From an uncultured Pelagibacteraceae bacterium (GTDB lineage: Bacteria > Pseudomonadota > Alphaproteobacteria > Pelagibacterales > Pelagibacteraceae), in assembly GCA_902540595.1 (NCBI GenBank), contig CACBNI010000006.1:16509-80508 (forward strand): a DNA stretch of 64,000 bases, read 5' to 3'. The translations under genes were made by a program, and so were the position numbers. Under the pieces are notes generated by a model. The model was not told the origin of the DNA. It made no database searches and was given only the letters and a program-made list of their open reading frames with translations. Shown here one piece after another: positions 1 to 8,175 of this stretch (within the stretch, counting starts at the first letter, position 1; each line of letters begins with the position of its first letter).

Positions 1-181
1 CATTTTCTACCCCTCTCAAAACATTTGGAACTAAATCTACATCATCAAATGCACTTGTATTTCTAGCATACGTATGTTCGTCGTCAGCTGCTCCATCAAT
101 ATAATGAAATATAGGTGAAGGTAATTTTTTTTCTGCAAGTTTTCTAAAGTCTGCAAAATTATGACAATCTTTTAAATTCAT
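1..181 (-). CDS. lldD: FMN-dependent alpha-hydroxy-acid oxidase (L-lactate dehydrogenase type), N-terminal part only
   Basis: Not in the ORF track because it runs off the left edge. The reverse strand from the ATG at 181 reads MNLKDCHNFADFRKLAEKKLPSP and then IFHYIDGAADDE and NVLRGVEN. This is the typical start of the FMN-dependent alpha-hydroxy-acid oxidase/lactate dehydrogenase family, where the helix before F-x-Y-x-x-G-A-A/G-D precedes the TIM barrel. The family oxidises L-lactate, glycolate or similar 2-hydroxy acids, passing electrons to quinone or oxygen. Only about 60 residues are visible, so the FMN site and catalytic His cannot be checked and the substrate is unknown. Confidence 0.82.
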   Translation of the reverse strand, partial: MNLKDCHNFADFRKLAEKKLPSPIFHYIDGAADDEHTYARNTSAFDDVDLVPNVLRGVEN

Positions 182-189
182 AAATCCTT

Positions 190-702
190 TTAAAAGTTTT
201 TTAAGAAATTAAACATATAACTATTTGCCCCAGGATTTTTATCTCCTAAGCTTGCATTAGATATATGATTGTAGGAAAAACCTAGTTCACTATTATTGGG
301 TAAATCAAGAGAAAACTGTAACTCACTCTTAAATTCAATTAAATGACCTAAATCCTTTCCATCCCCCTCGTGATACAGTCCTGGAGTAAAACTGGGAGTA
401 AAATTTATGGCTCCTATTTTATATTGAGCCTGTACACCTGTATAAATATAAGCAGCATTATCAGCAGTAATTAGTGCTCCAGTAATAGGTGATAGATTTC
501 CCAAAAATGTATTACGATTTAAATCCTCATTTTGATGCTGAAACCCTATTAAAGTCGATCTTTTTCCGTCATCACTAAAATCAAACATCCCCGTATAAAC
601 ATTGAACTCTGTATTTTGATTTTTTACTTCTAATTCTTCTCCACTTACTGAAAAAGTTAAAAAAACTAAAAATAATGATAATATAAAACTTTTTAAATTC
701 AT
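190..702 (-). CDS. PagL-like lipid A deacylase / acyloxyacyl hydrolase family protein
   Basis: This is a 170-residue protein with a clear signal peptide (about residues 1-21). The rest alternates like a small outer-membrane beta barrel and ends in an aromatic residue (FLKNF), as barrel proteins often do. Near the C terminus is NHISNASLGDKNPG, which matches the H-x-S-N-A signature of the PagL family (catalytic His and Ser at about 146 and 148). PagL removes the 3-O-linked acyl chain of lipid A. From memory of Pseudomonas PagL, the third catalytic residue is a Glu about 12 residues after the Ser; here that position appears to be Asn, so activity is uncertain. It is the last gene on the ccm strand, 13 bases after ccmH, and may be co-transcribed. 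Confidence 0.72.
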   Translation of the reverse strand: MNLKSFILSLFLVFLTFSVSGEELEVKNQNTEFNVYTGMFDFSDDGKRSTLIGFQHQNEDLNRNTFLGNLSPITGALITADNAAYIYTGVQAQYKIGAINFTPSFTPGLYHEGDGKDLGHLIEFKSELQFSLDLPNNSELGFSYNHISNASLGDKNPGANSYMFNFLKNF

Positions 703-715
703 GGCTAATAAATAC

Positions 716-1078
716 TTATTTTTTAAATATAAAACTTTTCACAATTATTGCACCTCCAAATAGAAATATCAATATTGGCAATAACCATAGTAAATAGGTA
801 TTTTTATTAAGTCCGGGATCATACAATATCCAATCCCCGTATTTTTCCTTAAAATAACTATATATTTCTTTATCAGACAATCCTTCATTTAATTTTTTAT
901 CAACTAAAATCTTCATACTATTAGCAAAATCAGAATCTGAGTCGTAAACTGATTGTCCCTGACAAATCAAACATCTAAGATTTTTAGTTATCTCATTTCT
1001 CTCGCTATTTTCATTTGCATAAAGATTATTAAAAAAGAGTAAATGAAAAATAATTATTAAAGTTTTAAAAGTTTTCAT
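716..1078 (-). CDS. ccmH: Cytochrome c maturation protein CcmH
   Basis: This 120-residue protein has an N-terminal signal/anchor segment, the LRCLICQ thiol motif (about residues 35-41) and a C-terminal membrane helix (about 95-114). That is the standard short CcmH. The two Cys keep the apocytochrome CXXCH thiols reduced before CcmF attaches heme in the periplasm. The CcmI TPR extension found fused in some bacteria is absent. It overlaps the upstream ccmG by 4 bases (ATGA), so it belongs to the ccm operon. Confidence 0.95.
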   Translation of the reverse strand: MKTFKTLIIIFHLLFFNNLYANENSERNEITKNLRCLICQGQSVYDSDSDFANSMKILVDKKLNEGLSDKEIYSYFKEKYGDWILYDPGLNKNTYLLWLLPILIFLFGGAIIVKSFIFKK

Positions 1079-1593
1079 TTTGTTAAATTCTGTATTTCTA
1101 AAAAAAGTTCCTGGTTTAAGGGCCCAATATATTTTTTTATTATTTTGTTGTTATGTATTATGAAGGTTTCAGGTACACCAAAAGCACCCCACTCAATTGA
1201 TTTGGTGCCATTTTTGTCAATAATAATTTTTTCATAGGGATTTCCCAATTCATCCAGAAAACTTTTAGCATTCTTTTTGTTATCTTTATAATTCATTCCA
1301 ATAACAATAAATTTATTACTTTTACTTAAGTTCATTAATATCGAATGCTCATCTCTGCATGGTGCACACCACGATGACCAAATATTTAATATATAAAATT
1401 TATCTAATTGAAAAATTTCTTTTGATTCTAATGTCTCATTAGAAAGGAGAAGTTCAGCTGAGAAAATTGGAATATCATTATTGATCTTCACCTCTGGAGT
1501 ATAAATATTAGTATCCTCTAGACTTTTATAAAAAACTACAAAAATTACAAAAAATATTACTATAATTGAGTAAGGTACTAATTTTTGTTTCAT
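1075..1593 (-). CDS. ccmG: Periplasmic thioredoxin-like CcmG/DsbE
   Basis: This 172-residue protein has one N-terminal membrane anchor followed by a thioredoxin fold. It carries the active site WCAPCRDEHS, a CcmG/DsbE-style WCxPC motif, and the cis-proline segment FGVPETF. It passes reductant to CcmH and apocytochrome c in the periplasm. It overlaps ccmF upstream and ccmH downstream by 4 bases each, which suggests translational coupling. The electron donor (CcdA or DsbD) is not in this window. Confidence 0.95.
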   Translation of the reverse strand: MKQKLVPYSIIVIFFVIFVVFYKSLEDTNIYTPEVKINNDIPIFSAELLLSNETLESKEIFQLDKFYILNIWSSWCAPCRDEHSILMNLSKSNKFIVIGMNYKDNKKNAKSFLDELGNPYEKIIIDKNGTKSIEWGAFGVPETFIIHNNKIIKKYIGPLNQELFLEIQNLTK

Positions 1594-3464
1594 GTTCTTT
1601 TTTTTAATAAACTAATTAATCCACCCAAGCTTATGATCATTACCGATAACCATATCCACAACATGAAAGGCTTAACTTGGTATCTTACATTAAAATAATC
1701 TTGATTTTGAACTAAATTGATTACAATAAACTTATCCTTCATTAATGTTGTCTTAATATCTGCTTCGCTAGTAGTGATTTTGGGTTGATTGTATATTCTT
1801 AGTTCAGGGGATAAATTATTATTAATTCCCTCAGAATTAGTAATACGAAAATTAGCAATAATAGAGTTATAATTTTTTTGCTTTTTTTGATTTATGCTCT
1901 CAAATACTATTTTTGTTTTTGAGCCATTATAAGTTTCGCCTACTTTTAGGTTAGTTATAATTTCACTTGAAAATAAATTGTTAAATAAAATACTTAAAAT
2001 CAATAAACTAAATCCAAAGTGAGCAATATTTTGGGCAAGATTTTTATACTTCTTATTAAAAAAATCTCTTAAAGTAATGAAGAATAAGTAAAGAGCCGCA
2101 GAAATTAAAATGGTATTAACAAGAACATTTGCATTAAAATTTTTTACGATAAAAAACGAAATTAAAACTGAAATGACTAATAGTGAAAATAGATAGATTT
2201 TATCTTTTAAATCTGACTTTATCCATTTTAACTTAGGGCCAATTGCCATCATCAATAAAAAAGGAATTAAAAATGGGATTATCAGTTTGTGATAAAATGG
2301 TGGTCCTACAGAAATTTTTTGGGAAGATATAACATCCAAAAATATAGGATAAACGGTACCAATCAATACTACTGATAAAAAATACATCATAAACCAATTG
2401 TTTATTAAAATTGAGGTTTCCTTACTTAACCAAAAAAAATTAGCTTGATTGTTTTGACTAGGTTTGTGAAAGACGGAAAAAATAAATAAGGATAAAAAAA
2501 TCAAAGTAAATAAAAATATTAAAATAAATAAACCTCTCTCTGGATCATTGGCAAATGTGTGAACAGAATTTAGAATTCCAGATCTTACTAAAAAGGTTCC
2601 ACACATACTTAAAGTGAAAGTAGCAATTGACAATATGATCACCCATGAGGTTAAAGTCTCTTTTCTCTCAAGTACTAAAATACAGTGTAAAAGGGTTGTC
2701 AGAGCAAGCCACGGCATTAATGAAACATTTTCTACAGGATCCCAAAACCAAAATCCGCCCCAACCTAATTCGTAATAAGCCCAAATCGAACCTAGCAAAA
2801 TACCTAAAGTTAAAAAAATCCAAGAAATTAAAACCCATTTTTTAATATGAATCGCCCAGTTGGTTGAAACCATTTTTAAAGTAGTTGCGGCTAAAGCGGA
2901 GGAAAAAATAATAGAAGAACCAACATAGCCCAAATACAAAATTGGAGGATGTATAGCTAATGCAGGATCTTGTAAAATTGGATTTAATCCTAAACCCTCA
3001 TTTGGAACTGGAAATAGATAATTAAATGGATTTGATGTTAAAATTAGAAACAAAAAAAAGCCAATAATAATTACTTGCTGAAAAACTAAGGTAAGAATTT
3101 TATATTTAATTGGTTGGTTTTTTGTTCTTAACAAAAATATGAAAATGAATAAGGTTAATACTAATAGCCATAACAACAAACTCCCCTCATGATTTCCCCA
3201 GGTACCACTTATTTTATAAAAAAGAGGTTTAGTTGTATGTGAATTATTAAACACTGTTTCATTACTGAAATCAGAAATAATGAATGAAATAACTAAAGCA
3301 AAAAAACTTACAACAACAAAAAATAATTGTAAAAATGAAAAAGATAGAATTTTATTATCTAATTGATTAAAATTTCTAAAATTTTGAATTGAAAAATAAA
3401 CTAAGATCAGACCTATACACAAACCTAAGATTAGTGAGTAATGACCAACAACACTATAAATCAA
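1590..3464 (-). CDS. ccmF: Cytochrome c heme lyase subunit CcmF
   Basis: This 624-residue polytopic membrane protein is close to the family's usual length. It carries the tryptophan-rich heme-handling signature GGFWFWDPVENVSLMPWL (about residues 235-252) and an earlier WGNHEGSLLLW block. It transfers heme from holo-CcmE to apocytochrome c together with CcmH. The start is TTG (TTG ATT TAT), two bases after the ccmE stop. The first residues, MIYSVVGHYSLIL, match the usual CcmF N terminus, so the TTG start is credible and no nearby ATG fits. Confidence 0.96.
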   Translation of the reverse strand: MIYSVVGHYSLILGLCIGLILVYFSIQNFRNFNQLDNKILSFSFLQLFFVVVSFFALVISFIISDFSNETVFNNSHTTKPLFYKISGTWGNHEGSLLLWLLVLTLFIFIFLLRTKNQPIKYKILTLVFQQVIIIGFFLFLILTSNPFNYLFPVPNEGLGLNPILQDPALAIHPPILYLGYVGSSIIFSSALAATTLKMVSTNWAIHIKKWVLISWIFLTLGILLGSIWAYYELGWGGFWFWDPVENVSLMPWLALTTLLHCILVLERKETLTSWVIILSIATFTLSMCGTFLVRSGILNSVHTFANDPERGLFILIFLFTLIFLSLFIFSVFHKPSQNNQANFFWLSKETSILINNWFMMYFLSVVLIGTVYPIFLDVISSQKISVGPPFYHKLIIPFLIPFLLMMAIGPKLKWIKSDLKDKIYLFSLLVISVLISFFIVKNFNANVLVNTILISAALYLFFITLRDFFNKKYKNLAQNIAHFGFSLLILSILFNNLFSSEIITNLKVGETYNGSKTKIVFESINQKKQKNYNSIIANFRITNSEGINNNLSPELRIYNQPKITTSEADIKTTLMKDKFIVINLVQNQDYFNVRYQVKPFMLWIWLSVMIISLGGLISLLKKRT

Positions 3465-3465
3465 T

Positions 3466-3885
3466 TTATTTTTCCTCCAGAGCTTTTTTTACTTCTGGTG
3501 GCATGTAATTCTCATCATGCTTAGCTAAAATTTTTGTGGCAGAAAAAAAATTTCTATCTTTCAAAAATCCCTCTGCAACTACTCCTTTTTCCTCAGCAAA
3601 CAGGTTGGGGACAGCACCAGAGTAACTAACATTTATTTCATTTTTAAAATCTGTGATAATAAAATTAACTTCATCCGAGTTAACATTAATTGAATTTTTT
3701 TTAACCATACCTCCAACTCTAATTTTACTTTTGTCTAATTCTGTCAGTGTTTTAATCTCAGATGGTGATTGAAAGTAAACAACATTTTCCTCTAAGGATT
3801 TTAAAACTAAAAATACTGTTAAAATTAAAGTAATTAAAATTAATGATACAAACAAAAATCTTAATTTAACTTTACGACCATACAT
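3466..3885 (-). CDS. ccmE: Heme chaperone CcmE
   Basis: This 139-residue protein has an N-terminal membrane anchor (about 9-28), an OB-fold domain and the heme-binding [10 protein letters not shown] motif near the C terminus. The His at about residue 123 would form the covalent bond to heme, and the Tyr four residues later is the axial ligand. It accepts heme exported through CcmC and delivers it to CcmF. It lies between ccmD (10-base gap) and ccmF (1-base gap). Confidence 0.96.
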   Translation of the reverse strand: MYGRKVKLRFLFVSLILITLILTVFLVLKSLEENVVYFQSPSEIKTLTELDKSKIRVGGMVKKNSINVNSDEVNFIITDFKNEINVSYSGAVPNLFAEEKGVVAEGFLKDRNFFSATKILAKHDENYMPPEVKKALEEK

Positions 3886-3895
3886 GGTTCAAAAG

Positions 3896-4120
3896 TTAGT
3901 TATTTGTGGCGTTAGCTAAAATTTCTTTGTTTATTCTTTGTAATTTTGCAGAATTAGCTTTGTCAGAGTTTAAAGATCCGAATTTAGCAACAAACTTATT
4001 TTGCTCTTTAGCAAATTGTAATTTTGTAATCACATACAAGCCAGAAAAACTTAAAAGAGTAAAACCAAAAGCAGACAACACATAAACCCCGTATCCATTC
4101 ATAAAAAGTAATTCGATCAT
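3896..4120 (-). CDS. ccmD: Small heme-exporter subunit CcmD
   Basis: This 74-residue protein has one membrane helix (about residues 12-32) followed by a polar tail, beginning MIELLFMNGYGVYVLSAFG. That matches CcmD, where a Gly-Tyr pair precedes the single helix. CcmD stabilises the CcmC-CcmE interaction. It overlaps ccmC by 4 bases. It is somewhat longer than many CcmD proteins, and its C-terminal 30 residues show no recognisable domain. Confidence 0.85.
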   Translation of the reverse strand: MIELLFMNGYGVYVLSAFGFTLLSFSGLYVITKLQFAKEQNKFVAKFGSLNSDKANSAKLQRINKEILANATNN

Positions 4121-4824
4121 AATCTATCTAAGCCTTTATTTTTAATTTTTATCAGTTCTGTATTATATTTCATTAAGAAAATTAACAACGAAAATAGAGC
4201 AAATGCCGCAGTCATTATTAACAAAGGGAAAAGCATTGATGAATGAATTGAACTTTTTGATAAAATATTAATTGAGGCAGGCTGATGAAGTGTATTCCAC
4301 CACTCAACAGAGTATTTAGTGATTGGAACGTTAATTATACCAATGATTGTAATAAAAGCGGTAATTTTAAAAACCTTTTCCTCTTTTTCATAAATTCTCC
4401 ATGCAATTAAATACAAAGCAAAAAACAATGCTAAAATTAACATTGAAGTAATTCGGGCATCCCAAGCCCACCAAGTTCCCCATGTAGGCTTGCCCCAAAT
4501 AGAACCCGTAACTAATGCAATAATGTTAAATACAAATCCAGACGGAGCCAAACTTTTTGCAATTAAAAATAAATTTTTATTTTTAAAAATAAAACCACTA
4601 ACTGACAGTAGGGTTATCGACGAAAAAATTCCAAGTGAGATCCATGCTGATGGAACATGCACATACATTATTCTTACTGCATCACTTTGTTTATAATCTT
4701 CTGGAGACAAAATTAACGCCTCAGTTAAACCAACTGTTAGAACAACAACAAATAAAAACAAAACATACCCTGGAGCTTTAGATGTTATTTGAAATATTTT
4801 ATTTGGTTCTAAGAGTTTGAACAT
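4117..4824 (-). CDS. ccmC: Heme exporter protein CcmC
   Basis: This 235-residue protein has six predicted membrane segments. It carries the WGTWWAWDARITSMLIL signature (about residues 115-131), the tryptophan-rich periplasmic heme-binding loop of CcmC, plus conserved histidines in MYVHVPSAW and NTLHQPASI. It loads heme onto CcmE. It is the first gene of the visible ccmC-D-E-F-G-H run. The ATPase and permease partners ccmA and ccmB, and ccmI, are not in this window and may lie elsewhere. Confidence 0.96.
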   Translation of the reverse strand: MFKLLEPNKIFQITSKAPGYVLFLFVVVLTVGLTEALILSPEDYKQSDAVRIMYVHVPSAWISLGIFSSITLLSVSGFIFKNKNLFLIAKSLAPSGFVFNIIALVTGSIWGKPTWGTWWAWDARITSMLILALFFALYLIAWRIYEKEEKVFKITAFITIIGIINVPITKYSVEWWNTLHQPASINILSKSSIHSSMLFPLLIMTAAFALFSLLIFLMKYNTELIKIKNKGLDRL

Positions 4825-4860
4825 ATTTGTTATTTAGGAATTAATTTTAGAATTTCTATT

Positions 4861-4936
4861 ATGAAAAAGTTATCTGATCAAGAATATAGAGGGGGAGACA
4901 AAAGGACTAAATATAACGTTTAACATCCTTGATCAG
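4861..4936. other. Unexplained intergenic element with 9-bp inverted repeat and G-rich core
   Basis: The gap between ccmC and hspQ holds CTGATCAAG (4874-4882) and its exact reverse complement CTTGATCAG (4928-4936). These flank a purine-rich core, AGAGGGGGAGACAAAAGG, that stands out in this A+T-rich sequence. On the plus strand a 20-codon ORF (4861-4923, MKKLSDQEYRGGDKRTKYNV) spans the left arm, but it has no well-placed Shine-Dalgarno. It could be a ccm leader structure, a small RNA or a micro-ORF; the sequence alone does not decide. Confidence 0.35.
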
Positions 4937-5004
4937 AATATAAATGAGTATAGTTAATATTTATGGCCTTGTTTTGAGCAGAATGTGTTGGAATGGTGAT
5001 TTAC

Positions 5005-5325
5005 TTAGTTCGAAAGCTTAAAATAACTTGAGCCTTTTTTACCTGAAAAAATCTCCTCGATTAGAGGGTGTTTTATTGGCTCATCAGAATCGTCCATGAG
5101 CAAATTTTGCTCTGAAACGTATGCCTCATAAGTAATTTCATCATTTTCAGCAAGTAAGTGATAAAATGGCTGATCTTTTCTTGGTCTAACGTTCTTTGGA
5201 ATTGATTGATACCATTCCTCGGAATTATTAAATTCAAAATCAACGTCATAAATGACACCTCTAAATTCAAAGTGTTTATGTTTTACAATGTCACCGATTG
5301 AAAATTTAGCTTTCTGGATTGGCAT
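5005..5325 (-). CDS. hspQ: Heat shock protein HspQ
   Basis: This 106-residue protein begins MPIQKAKFSIGDIVKHKHFEFRGVIYDVD. It contains WYQSIPKNVRPRKDQPFYHLL and EAYVSEQNL, the pattern of HspQ/hemimethylated-DNA-binding YccV proteins. In enterobacteria HspQ modulates Lon protease specificity; that role is inferred here. It stands alone, 180 bases from ccmC on the same strand and divergent from yciB. Confidence 0.92.
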   Translation of the reverse strand: MPIQKAKFSIGDIVKHKHFEFRGVIYDVDFEFNNSEEWYQSIPKNVRPRKDQPFYHLLAENDEITYEAYVSEQNLLMDDSDEPIKHPLIEEIFSGKKGSSYFKLSN

Positions 5326-5412
5326 TGTGATTAGTATGGGTATTTAAATATAAAAATCAATGCAAAAAAGATTAATGTTTTGTGATGTGGCAAATATGTT
5401 AATATCTTTTTA

Positions 5413-5967
5413 GTGAATAAATCTTTTTTAAAATTTATTACCGATTTCGGGCCTTTAGCGATATTTTTTTTCTTTTATTATAATAATGATAAAAATTTAT
5501 CAGTTGCAATTCCTCCACTCATAGTTGCAACTTTAATTGCTTTAGCAGTTGTGTGGTTCTTTGAAAAAAAAATACCTCCAATGCCTTTGGTAAGTGGAAT
5601 ATTAATAACTTTCTTTGGAGGATTAACTATTTATTTTAATGATCCTATTTTCATTTACGTTAAACCAACAATTATAAATATAATATTTGCTTTAGCTTTA
5701 TTTTTTGGAAAATATTTTACAAAAGAACCCATTTTAAAAAAAATTATGGGAAAATCAATCCCATTAACTGACATGGGATGGGAGATACTAAATAAAAGGT
5801 GGATGTTCTTCTTCCTTGGGCTCGCCGTACTTAATGAATTTGTCTGGAGAACACAAACTGAGGAATTCTGGGTCAATTTTAAAGTTTGGGGAATGTTGCC
5901 AATAACAATAATCTTTACAGCATTTCAAATACCACTAATCAATAAACATAAAATTGATGCGCAGTAA
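5413..5967 (+). CDS. yciB: Septation/inner-membrane protein YciB
   Basis: This 184-residue protein has about five membrane helices. Features typical of YciB (also called IspA/ispZ) are FITDFGPLAIFFFFYY at the N terminus, TDMGWEILNKRWMFFFLGLAVLNEFVWR in the middle and FKVWGMLPITIIFTAFQIPLI near the end. YciB is linked to cell division and envelope integrity. The start is GTG at 5413, consistent with the family's N terminus. It overlaps the following DUF2794 gene by 11 bases. Confidence 0.92.
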   Translation: MNKSFLKFITDFGPLAIFFFFYYNNDKNLSVAIPPLIVATLIALAVVWFFEKKIPPMPLVSGILITFFGGLTIYFNDPIFIYVKPTIINIIFALALFFGKYFTKEPILKKIMGKSIPLTDMGWEILNKRWMFFFLGLAVLNEFVWRTQTEEFWVNFKVWGMLPITIIFTAFQIPLINKHKIDAQ

Positions 5968-6295
5968 TCTAAAATTAGTAATCAATAATCCACAAAATAA
6001 AATAGAGAAAAAACAATTTTTTGAAAAAGATGAACTCAAAATTATTTTAGATCTATATGCAAAGATGGTTTCTGAAGGATCATGGAAGGACTACGGACTA
6101 AATATTTCTAGCAAGCAAGTTAGTTTTAGTGTTTTTAAGAACGCTACAGAAAATGCCCTGTATAAAATTTGTAAAAATTTCAAACCCAAAAACAAAAACC
6201 TTAAGTATCTGATTACTGATACAAATGGTAAAGTCTTAAAAAATTCTTTTGAACTTAAAATTTTATTAAAAAATACGAATTGGAAAAAACTCTGA
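5957..6295 (+). CDS. DUF2794 domain protein
   Basis: The ORF track starts at a TTG at 5954; the next codon is ATG, which I take as the start (112 residues). The protein resembles the alphaproteobacterial DUF2794 family: an N-terminal FFEKDELKIILDLYAKMVSEGSWKDYGL and a C-terminal KYLITDTNGKVLKN. These proteins have no established function. It is translationally coupled to yciB through an 11-base overlap and ends 5 bases before the convergent Bax-inhibitor gene. Confidence 0.8.
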   Translation: MRSNLKLVINNPQNKIEKKQFFEKDELKIILDLYAKMVSEGSWKDYGLNISSKQVSFSVFKNATENALYKICKNFKPKNKNLKYLITDTNGKVLKNSFELKILLKNTNWKKL

Positions 6296-6300
6296 AAAAA

Positions 6301-7062
6301 CTATCGTCTTTGACCAAAAAGTCTCAACAACATTATAAATAAATTTATAAAGTCTAAGTAAAGAGTTAATGCACCCATCACTGCTTTTTTGCCCATGATT
6401 TCGCCCGTGTCACTAGCGGCATACATATTTTTGATTTTTTGTGTATCGTAGGCAGTAAGACCAACAAAAATTAAAACTCCCAATATTGAAATTACAAAAT
6501 ACATCATTGATGACTTCATAAATATATTGACTATAGAAGCTATAATTATTCCAATTAAACCCATCATTAAGAATGAACCTAATTTAGTTAAATCTCTTTT
6601 GGTCGTATAACCATAAATACTCATCGCTCCAAAAGTTGCTGAGCAAATAAAGAAAACTCTTGTTACACTCATGCCTGTGTAAACTAATAAGATTGAAGAT
6701 AAAGATAAGCCCATCAATCCTGCAAAAACCCAAAAAGTTGTCTGAGCTTTTGATGCACTCATTTTATTAATTCCAAAACTCATATAAAAAACAATTCCTA
6801 ATGGCGCAAGCATCACAAGCCATTTTAAACCTGACATATAAATTGCATTACCCATTTGCGTTAGACCCACAATAGATCCAGTACCGTTAGTAACGACTGA
6901 CATTTTAAATGTTAACAACGCAACTATTCCAGTTAATAAAATTCCTGTTGCCATATAATTATAAACTTTTAGCATGTAGGCTCTTAAGCCTTCATCCATT
7001 ACAACAGTTGATTGTTGAGCTGCCTTAGCTCTATTTAGTATTCCGTTTTTATCAAATTTCAT
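6301..7062 (-). CDS. Bax inhibitor-1/YccA family membrane protein
   Basis: This 253-residue protein has seven hydrophobic segments and ends FINLFIMLLRLFGQRR. It contains VFVGLTAYDTQKIKNMY-type sequence (about 210-226) with the conserved Asp of the family, and LTLYLDFINLF. This is the Bax inhibitor-1/YccA family, thought to be pH-sensitive ion channels that also interact with the FtsH protease. The first 25 residues are cytosolic and include a conserved RAAQQS-like segment (here RAKAAQQSTV). Confidence 0.93.
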   Translation of the reverse strand: MKFDKNGILNRAKAAQQSTVVMDEGLRAYMLKVYNYMATGILLTGIVALLTFKMSVVTNGTGSIVGLTQMGNAIYMSGLKWLVMLAPLGIVFYMSFGINKMSASKAQTTFWVFAGLMGLSLSSILLVYTGMSVTRVFFICSATFGAMSIYGYTTKRDLTKLGSFLMMGLIGIIIASIVNIFMKSSMMYFVISILGVLIFVGLTAYDTQKIKNMYAASDTGEIMGKKAVMGALTLYLDFINLFIMLLRLFGQRR

Positions 7063-7140
7063 ATGAGCATTATATAATAGCCTTTTACTAATTATTCAAG
7101 ATACCTTAAAAGGTTAATAAAACATTAACATAATTTTCAG

Positions 7141-8175
7141 ATGAATTACAAAAATTTAGGTAACACGGACTTAAAAGTAAGCACAATTTGTCTCGGTACC
7201 ATGACTTGGGGTGAACAAAATACCCAAAATGAAGCATTTGAACAAATGAATTTTGCTTTAGATCAGGGAGTAAATTTTTGGGACACTGCAGAATTATACG
7301 CTGTTCCTCCACGAAAAGAAACTTACGGGGACACTGAAGAAATTATTGGAAACTGGTTTGAGAAAACCAAAAAAAGAGATGGGGTAATTCTTGCAACCAA
7401 AGTTGCTGGACCTGCTCGGGATTATTTGAGAAATGGAGAAAATAGTTTTGTTGGTACAAACTTAGAGACTGCATTAAATAATAGTCTCAAGAGACTTAAA
7501 ACAGATTATGTAGATTTATATCAACTTCATTGGCCAGAAAGAAAAGTAAATAATTTTGGAAGATTAGGTTACGTCCACAAGGAAAACAATTGGAACCAAT
7601 TTGAAGATGTATTGGGAGAATTAAATAAATACATAGATCAAGGTAAAATTAGGCATATTGGTTTATCAAACGAAACCCCTTGGGGAACAATGAGTTTTCT
7701 TAAACTTTCTAAGGACAAAAATTTACCAAGAATGATGTCAATCCAGAATCCATATAGTTTATTGAATCGATCCTATGAAGTTGGATTAGCAGAAGTATCA
7801 ATAAGAGAGGAAATCGGATGCCTATCATATTCTCCACTTGCAAGTGGTTATCTAAGTGGAAAATACAGAAATAAAAAATTTCCAAAAGGATCTAGAATGG
7901 AAAGAGATTTTGATTTTTGGACAAGATACAGAAAGCCAAATACTGAAGAAGCAGTAGAGCTTTATTACAATATAAGCAAAAAACATAATCTTGATATGAG
8001 TCAAATGTCTATCAAATTTTGTGAAATACAGGACTTTATGACTAGTGTAATTATTGGAGCAACAACAATGGAGCAGTTGAAAACAAATATAGAAAGTGTA
8101 AATGTTAATCTATCAGATGATGTCATTAAAGAAATTAACCACGTTCAAAAAATTTACCCAAATCCATGTCCTTAA
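7141..8175 (+). CDS. Aldo/keto reductase (Tas-like)
   Basis: This 344-residue TIM-barrel oxidoreductase starts MNYKNLGNTDLKVSTICLGTMTWGEQN. It carries the aldo/keto-reductase active-site set: Asp in FWDTAELY (about 48), the Tyr four residues on, Lys in LATKVAG (about 87) and His in YQLHWPER. The NADPH-binding region near the end reads SVIIGATTMEQLKTNI. The sequence resembles the Tas subfamily; the natural substrate is unknown. It is divergent from the Bax-inhibitor gene and overlaps the ialB-like gene by 10 bases. Confidence 0.92.
   Translation: MNYKNLGNTDLKVSTICLGTMTWGEQNTQNEAFEQMNFALDQGVNFWDTAELYAVPPRKETYGDTEEIIGNWFEKTKKRDGVILATKVAGPARDYLRNGENSFVGTNLETALNNSLKRLKTDYVDLYQLHWPERKVNNFGRLGYVHKENNWNQFEDVLGELNKYIDQGKIRHIGLSNETPWGTMSFLKLSKDKNLPRMMSIQNPYSLLNRSYEVGLAEVSIREEIGCLSYSPLASGYLSGKYRNKKFPKGSRMERDFDFWTRYRKPNTEEAVELYYNISKKHNLDMSQMSIKFCEIQDFMTSVIIGATTMEQLKTNIESVNVNLSDDVIKEINHVQKIYPNPCP

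Noticed and set aside
5073-5270. 65-residue ORF inside hspQ
   Set aside because: Same strand, different frame, fully contained in hspQ, with no motif.
7106-7312. 68-residue minus-strand ORF over the aldo/keto reductase start
   Set aside because: Antisense shadow of a well-supported gene.
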